From positions 59,614,433 through 59,678,432 of the forward strand of contig CM043965.1 in NCBI GenBank assembly GCA_014529385.2: 64,000 nucleotides of DNA, given 5' to 3'. This document shows, piece by piece, positions 58,379 to 64,000 of this stretch. Numbering within the stretch: the first letter of the stretch is position 1; every line of letters starts with the position of its first letter. Below the pieces are notes generated by a model, which was not told where the DNA came from, searched no databases, and saw only the letters and a list, made by a program, of their open reading frames with translations. This stretch comes from Adiantum capillus-veneris. Taxonomy: Eukaryota; Streptophyta; Polypodiopsida; Polypodiales; Pteridaceae. Made by a program: the position numbers and the translations under genes.

Positions 58379-58971
58379 TTAATAAGTCATTAGATTAGAG
58401 AATAATTTCCAGTAATTGTCTTGTAGTTTCATCAAGAGCCAGCTACATGTCCAAATTGTGCCAGAAACATATATCATGAATCCTCAACTCTCTGTGTTTC
58501 TAAAAAATAAGAGTGCAAGTATTCAAAATTAGAATTTGGATTGATGTGGAATAAGGAATGCATACAGTGATTGTGTTGAAATCATAACAAACTTGTCTAC
58601 TTGCGGCTACATAGAAAGATTGTTGCTTGTATATGGCAAGCTATGCGGAAGCTACAAGCTAATTCTTCATCTATGGACCATTCTACACTAGAGATGCAAG
58701 AGCCTTATAAACAGAAAAACAAGGGAGTGGTGAGAAAAAGCTCAAGGATGGCAACACTAGGGTAGATAACCTCTACAGCTCCCAAGCCCAATATGTACCT
58801 TTGCTAGATGACATGATTGTTCTGGTAAGAACCAATGTAAAAGAATATATATGAAATTCATCCTATTGTCTTGAAATCAATGGATTGTTGTTGTTGTTTC
58901 GAGAGCCATATCATTCAAATGTAGGATCTCTCAACTTGCACAACTTCTGTGTATCCAGACACAGAGTCATT

Positions 58972-61063
58972 TTACGATCGGGTGCCAAGGAGTTTTTGCA
59001 ATTTCATTTTCCTAGGTTTTGCATCGCGATATGGTCTTCTATGCAGATGAGAAATCTCAACCTCCTTGTAGCCATAGTTTGTAACATAGCCAAAACCATT
59101 AGGGAAAATTTGGACTCTCAAAGGGGCCCTATAAGGATGTTTGACTTTCTCTCTTGTCCAAGGTGGCCAACCTGGTGAAGTCCATGATTTCTTTTTAAAA
59201 ACCCTATCAACCAACATTTTATTGGAAATATCTTAGAAAGTAGGTTCATAATCCCCAAACTCTGACAAATTTGGAGTTGATTTGTGGAAGTTATGGCCTC
59301 CCCATTGAAGCTAAAATGTGGGGAGAGATTCTACTTATAAGACGGAGTTGTCACATAAAAAAATGGAATCTTATATAATATAAGGATTTGATGGCATGTT
59401 ATATATCAATGGATAGATCTCAATGAGTATATTCGAATTCCAAAAGAGTCGATAATTTTTTATTTCAGTTAAAGAAGAATTTTTGCCCACTGGAATTCTT
59501 CCAAGTTACATTGGCACGATTTGAACTTGCCCAGTTAGCTCTCTATAGGCAATCTCTTTTTCCCTTCATTCCATTACTAATTTGCGTCCACCTAGTAAGG
59601 AATAAAACTTTGAGGGCTCGTTGTCCACGATCTCGTCCACTATGTCATGCCGGAGTTGCACAAGGTTGCATTTCTTCCTTAACCTTGTGAACAATGTCAG
59701 AAGGTTGAGATCTTTGTCCAGTACCTCCACATCTATGACAACATTGTTCTCCAGGCCAGTCGACTCTTGATCAATAGGCACAAACTGAGATCAGATCCTA
59801 GAACGATTTGAGAGCGCTTGGACTAGAAGGACATGAAAAGTGACTGTGTGCCGATCATGTACATGGCCACCAAAGTGTGCAGTGCAACCTCGCAATGTAT
59901 GTCGTCCACCTCTTTAACATACCACCCTCTATCAAGAATCTTGTCATAGAAGCAAATGTCTAGAGATTTACATACTAGCATTGTCTTCGCAACATGTATG
60001 TGGCAAGTGTGAAATAGTTCCACAAATAAACTTATAGGACAACAAATAGAAATCTTCACCAATTTGGTGTGTACATAAGTTTTTAGGGACTTCTGCACAT
60101 CCCTAAACAACTTACTTCGAAGAGCTTGACACAATGTGGTGTCTAGGACTCGCTAGTCAATACAACTCTAATTGGTAGGGAGAGGGAGTTTAACCAAAGT
60201 ACCTTTTTGATTTCTTTGGTTGAGCTGGTAGAAGTGCTCGTAGAAGAAAATTTCCTCATCTGCAAGGCTCTTGCTAGTTCTTCCAGCATATTGTAAAACA
60301 TCAATGTCAACGTGGATTACAGATATGAGACCTACAATACACTTAGCTGGCTTCCATTCCTCCTATGATCAAGGATAGGCATCTACAATTGCAATCACCA
60401 ATAGTAAGAGGCCGTCTGAAAACTGTATAGAATTTAGGAATACTTTAGAGAACTAGATCTACGTCCTTTAATATAGTTCTACCTCTTCAAAAGAAAAAAA
60501 AGTAAGAGACTAGCAAGGTTTGAAAGAAAGAATACAGAAGGACGTTTAAGAAATCACTTACAATTGCATGGTGGATTATAAACCAGTGAGACATCTGTGC
60601 CATTTGCAATCACGTCAGAGTGATTGTAGACATGTTGAACAAAAACTTCCTTAACAGTTTTCTTGTCGACCTCCATTTTGAAATCTAGTACTCGTGTTTT
60701 CCATGCTGAATGAAATAGATTTGTTGTAGAGGATCTTTTCCTCCTTCTTGGTTGCATAAGTATCCAAGAACCTTCTAGATATTGTCTGTCGTTGCCATCG
60801 GCTATCTATATTGATGGAGTTTGAGATGGTGATAGAGCACATGGTGCTACTTGGCCTCCTTGACAGACTAATGGTCAGGCTAGCTGGGGAGAGAGTACAA
60901 CAACCCCTATAGCTATTAGGGAGGGAAGAGAAAGAAGAAGCCATGGGTCTTTCTGAGTGGAAAAAGAATGCTTGAACTTACTTGCGATGGAGGAAATTTT
61001 AGTTTCGAATGATTGCGTAACAGGGCAAGAGCTTTTGGTAGCGGGAGTATGATAGATTTTCAT
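58972..61063 (-). CDS. Unrecognised minus-strand gene or gene relic, exons uncertain
   Basis: At 60944 on the minus strand a frame begins MASSFSSLPNSYRGCCTLSP, Ser-rich with few acids, like a plastid transit peptide. It continues through RRFLDTYATKKEEKILY, and in a shifted frame DKKTVKEVFVQHVYNHSDVI to a GTAAGT near 60552. Further coding-like pieces are HVDIDVLQYAGRTSKSLADE (about 60320), 59823-60134 (KISICCPISLFVELFHTCHI), 59566-59781 (IDVEVLDKDLNLLTLFTRLR) and 58972-59217 (VQIFPNGFGYVTNYGYKEVE). They could be exons of one gene, or a captured and decayed gene inside the inverted-end region. I know no family for it. Confidence 0.35.
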
Positions 61064-61295
61064 AGCTATCTTTCAGTACCTTTATGACTATTATACTCTG
61101 TTTACAGTAGGTCCACATATGGATGCCGTAAACCCCATAAAAACGAGATGCTACCACTTGTTTGGTGTTTTTTTTGTATTTCTTGATTTATTTCTTCTAT
61201 TTTCTACATAATGGTGCCTTGCTGTTCATTGGCCTCGCCTCCTTTTCTCTCTCCTCTGAATAAGGCCCTCTAAAAGACCTCCAAAATCTCCGAAT

Positions 61296-62008
<713 letters not shown>

Positions 62009-62059
62009 ATTGCCCAATTACATGCAAATTGAAAGAAAAAGATCCCATGAGGAGGGAAG

Positions 62060-62770
62060 TTTAGATTATGGGCGTCGCTGAAGCGACAAATTACAGTTTG
62101 CAAACATTGTTTCGTGTTATCGCTTAACCAAGGACAACATTTACCACTGCATATATGACAACCTTTGTTGCATATCTTCTATAGCTTTGTTGTGATGGAG
62201 ATTTTGATGGCACCATTGGATTCAAAAGGGGGGTAGAACCTTAGGTCGTCTGCTCAAGATGCTCCTAGAGCGCTTGTCTTTCTTGTGAAGAGTGAAGAAG
62301 CTGACTCTTGCTAAAAAAGTGCAGTGCAAGTGCATGTGATTGCATCTAGACAGACTTCCTCACTTCACATCCATTAAAAACAACCTTGAGATTCTTGGTC
62401 AAGTTCGGCATATCCCACAATCAGTGCATTCCAAGAAACGACATCTCAAATAGGAAGCTCGTCAAGCAATTTTTAAGATTTATGAAGTGCACCACATTTG
62501 GCATACATGTCGACCAAAAGTAGTCTCATGCATGATTTTCTTTCACCAACTCCTAGCTAACAATATCATTGTGAATTATTTCACCCATATCAGCATCTTC
62601 TGTAATGCCACATGCCTTCAAGGTGCAAGTGTTTGTGATTGCATTTGGAGAGATGCCCTCTCTTTGCGGCTATTGAAAACCACTTAGAGCTACTTGACCT
62701 TGACCTATTGGACATATCGTGCAATCAATAACTGCATGAGAAGACATTCTGGAATGCCTACGTTCCTCGT
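62060..62770 (-). pseudogene. PPR (pentatricopeptide repeat) pseudogene fragment
   Basis: On the minus strand from about 62700, broken by stops and shifts: EGISPNAITNTCTLKACGIT, DMGEIIHNDIVS, DMYAKCGALHKS, LDELPI, DVVSWNALIVGYAE and LDAITCTC. This is the typical order of PLS-class plant PPR proteins, which bind organelle RNA. Several stops (for example after HNDIVS) and frame changes show it is decayed. Upstream and downstream repeats are missing. Confidence 0.8.
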
Positions 62771-63534
62771 TCCCATATGAACTTCAGTTATGAACATGAA
62801 TCTCCATTCCAGGCTATAGACTTGAATATCCATAGCCAAACATGGCAAGACATGTCCCTTTCCATTCCTGTTTTGAGTTTCGATTATCCATTATGGGTAA
62901 TGATAAATAGCACCCATGTACTACACCCCTTGTAGAAAAGGGTTGGTAAAACTGACAAGTTTGAACTAATTAACAAATGAGCATGTTCTATCTCACTACC
63001 TACCCACAATATCCCTTGTTGTCTCCACCTCCCTTAGTCTCTTGCCACAAGTGGTCCATTTAATAACCTCAATATCTCTCTACCTTCCCCATTTTAAAAT
63101 TGTCGGCTTCTCTCTTTTTAAGACACTACGAGTGGGTTCATCAAACATGTCTCTCTCAGGTTGCAAAGCCAAAACCTATGCCGAGAGTCCCTTTGGGGTC
63201 CTTTGCTTGTATCCTCATCAAGGTATGTTATCACCCTTCCTAGCTCCTGCAAAGTATGTTCACTCACTCTCTCTCTCTCTCACACACACACACCCCTTCT
63301 ATGAAAATCAAGCCCGCTTCCTTCTCTTGCATGGAGCAACTCATAGGCCTACACTCCTACTTGCTTCCATCCATATGGTCGTGTATGCCTATGCATCCAC
63401 TTTGGATGTCTCATTATCTATGCCAGCCATGCATACACCTACAATATGATGCTAGATCAACAACCACAAGAAGATCTAGAAATTCTCTCATGTAGGAAAA
63501 TGAAGTCTTTTCCAGTGTTTTTCATAAAATGCAT
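62771..63534. other. No gene recognised
   Basis: Two overlapping + strand frames (63042-63449 and 63256-63495) show no domain and include a CT/CA tract; not called. Confidence 0.5.
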
Positions 63535-63614
63535 AACATCATGAGCTTCTGCTCGAGAGGCACCGCATACCTAGCTAGGTATGGGATGCCTCCCTTATAG
63601 AAGCTCATGATGTT
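63535..63614. other. 80-nt imperfect hairpin
   Basis: Arms AACATCATGAGCTTCT (63535-63550) and AGAAGCTCATGATGTT (63599-63614) pair perfectly for 16 bp. After a 7-nt internal loop on each side, AGGCAC..CATACCTA pairs with TAGGTATG..TGCCT. The shape and length recall a plant microRNA precursor, or a very small inverted-repeat element. I cannot match it to a known microRNA. Confidence 0.6.
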
Positions 63615-64000
63615 GAGGTAAGTCACAATGTGTGAGAATTTGTCCAAAACTTCTTGTGAACACACACAACAACATTTTCCTCCTTTGGGGATCTAAGGGT
63701 GCATGTGCCATGTCTAATGGCACATCCTCTTTTCTCTATCATATTAATTTAGGCTTTTGAAATATTTTGATTCTTTCTCACCCTCCTTCTCTGAGATTGT
63801 GTACACACACACACACTTGCAAGAACTCATGGAACTACGAGCCATGCGTGTAGGCAATAGCAACAGATATTTGAAGGTGTTACACACCACTAGCTGGAAA
63901 GATCTTTTGTGCATGCTTGAAAAGGCAAGATAAAGAAGTTTATATTAGAATTTATGATCCTAACCCCATGACCAGCAACATAATGGCTACTTCAATGTTT
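63615..64000. other. No gene recognised; short (AC)n at about 63802
   Basis: AT-rich, with no frame or motif of note to the window end. Confidence 0.5.

Noticed and set aside
63535-63614. Naming the hairpin as a known microRNA such as the miR482 group
   Set aside because: The sequence TATGGGATGCCTCCC only partly resembles that group and there are no expression data.

Overview
The window looks like transposon-rich intergenic DNA from a land plant. It holds Ty3/gypsy LTR retrotransposons with plant-type domains, an Asp-tRNA-type primer-binding site typical of plant Tat/Athila relatives, and a decayed pentatricopeptide-repeat (PPR) gene. It also has very long (AG)n/(CT)n tracts. The style of the PPR and LINE remnants would suit a seed-free vascular plant such as a fern, but the species is a guess. 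I see no bacterial features. Almost every long frame is interrupted, so most coding entries are transposon remnants.

Layout. 1-1953: a five-exon gene on the + strand whose four inferred GT-AG introns all keep frame; the product resembles a DNA N4/N6-methyltransferase fold with a damaged catalytic motif. 2230-6690: a roughly 300-345 bp tandem satellite with two alternating unit types and one inverted unit. 6700-11795: a minus-strand Tat-like Ty3/gypsy relic (RT end, RNase H, second RNase H, integrase, polypurine tract, probable long LTR). 11800-13605 and 25898-30082: two diverged + strand copies of another Ty3/gypsy family that carries a retropepsin-like domain after the integrase; the longer copy also has two integrase zinc-binding domains in a row. 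16217-19694 and about 35880-38793: two copies of a pol-less LTR element encoding a coiled-coil protein with a conserved C-terminal domain, each ending at a polypurine tract and an LTR that starts TGTTA. A third, antisense piece lies at 25385-25895. Palindromes spaced about 285 bp apart sit beside these elements.

30623-33507: two unrecognised frames separated by a 1.2 kb foldback element whose core is three 177-bp palindromic repeats. 38794-41563: an LTR and an inverted copy of it with its primer-binding site. 41341-49796: a gag-only LTR element whose 5' LTR region is duplicated (1103 bp) and enlarged. 49797-50843: a solo LTR. 51900-54400: a minus-strand LINE with a microsatellite inside the reverse transcriptase. 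54418-61297: a region bounded by inverted ends related to the foldback element. It contains GA tracts, a LINE tail, a piggyBac-like TTAA-flanked element and an unrecognised minus-strand gene with a plastid-transit-like start. 61298-64000: microsatellites, a PPR pseudogene and an 80-nt hairpin.

The strongest candidates for undescribed biology are the integrase-then-protease Ty3/gypsy family, the coiled-coil LTR element family and its palindrome-anchored leader repeats, and the methyltransferase-like gene. All functional assignments are read from sequence motifs without any database search.
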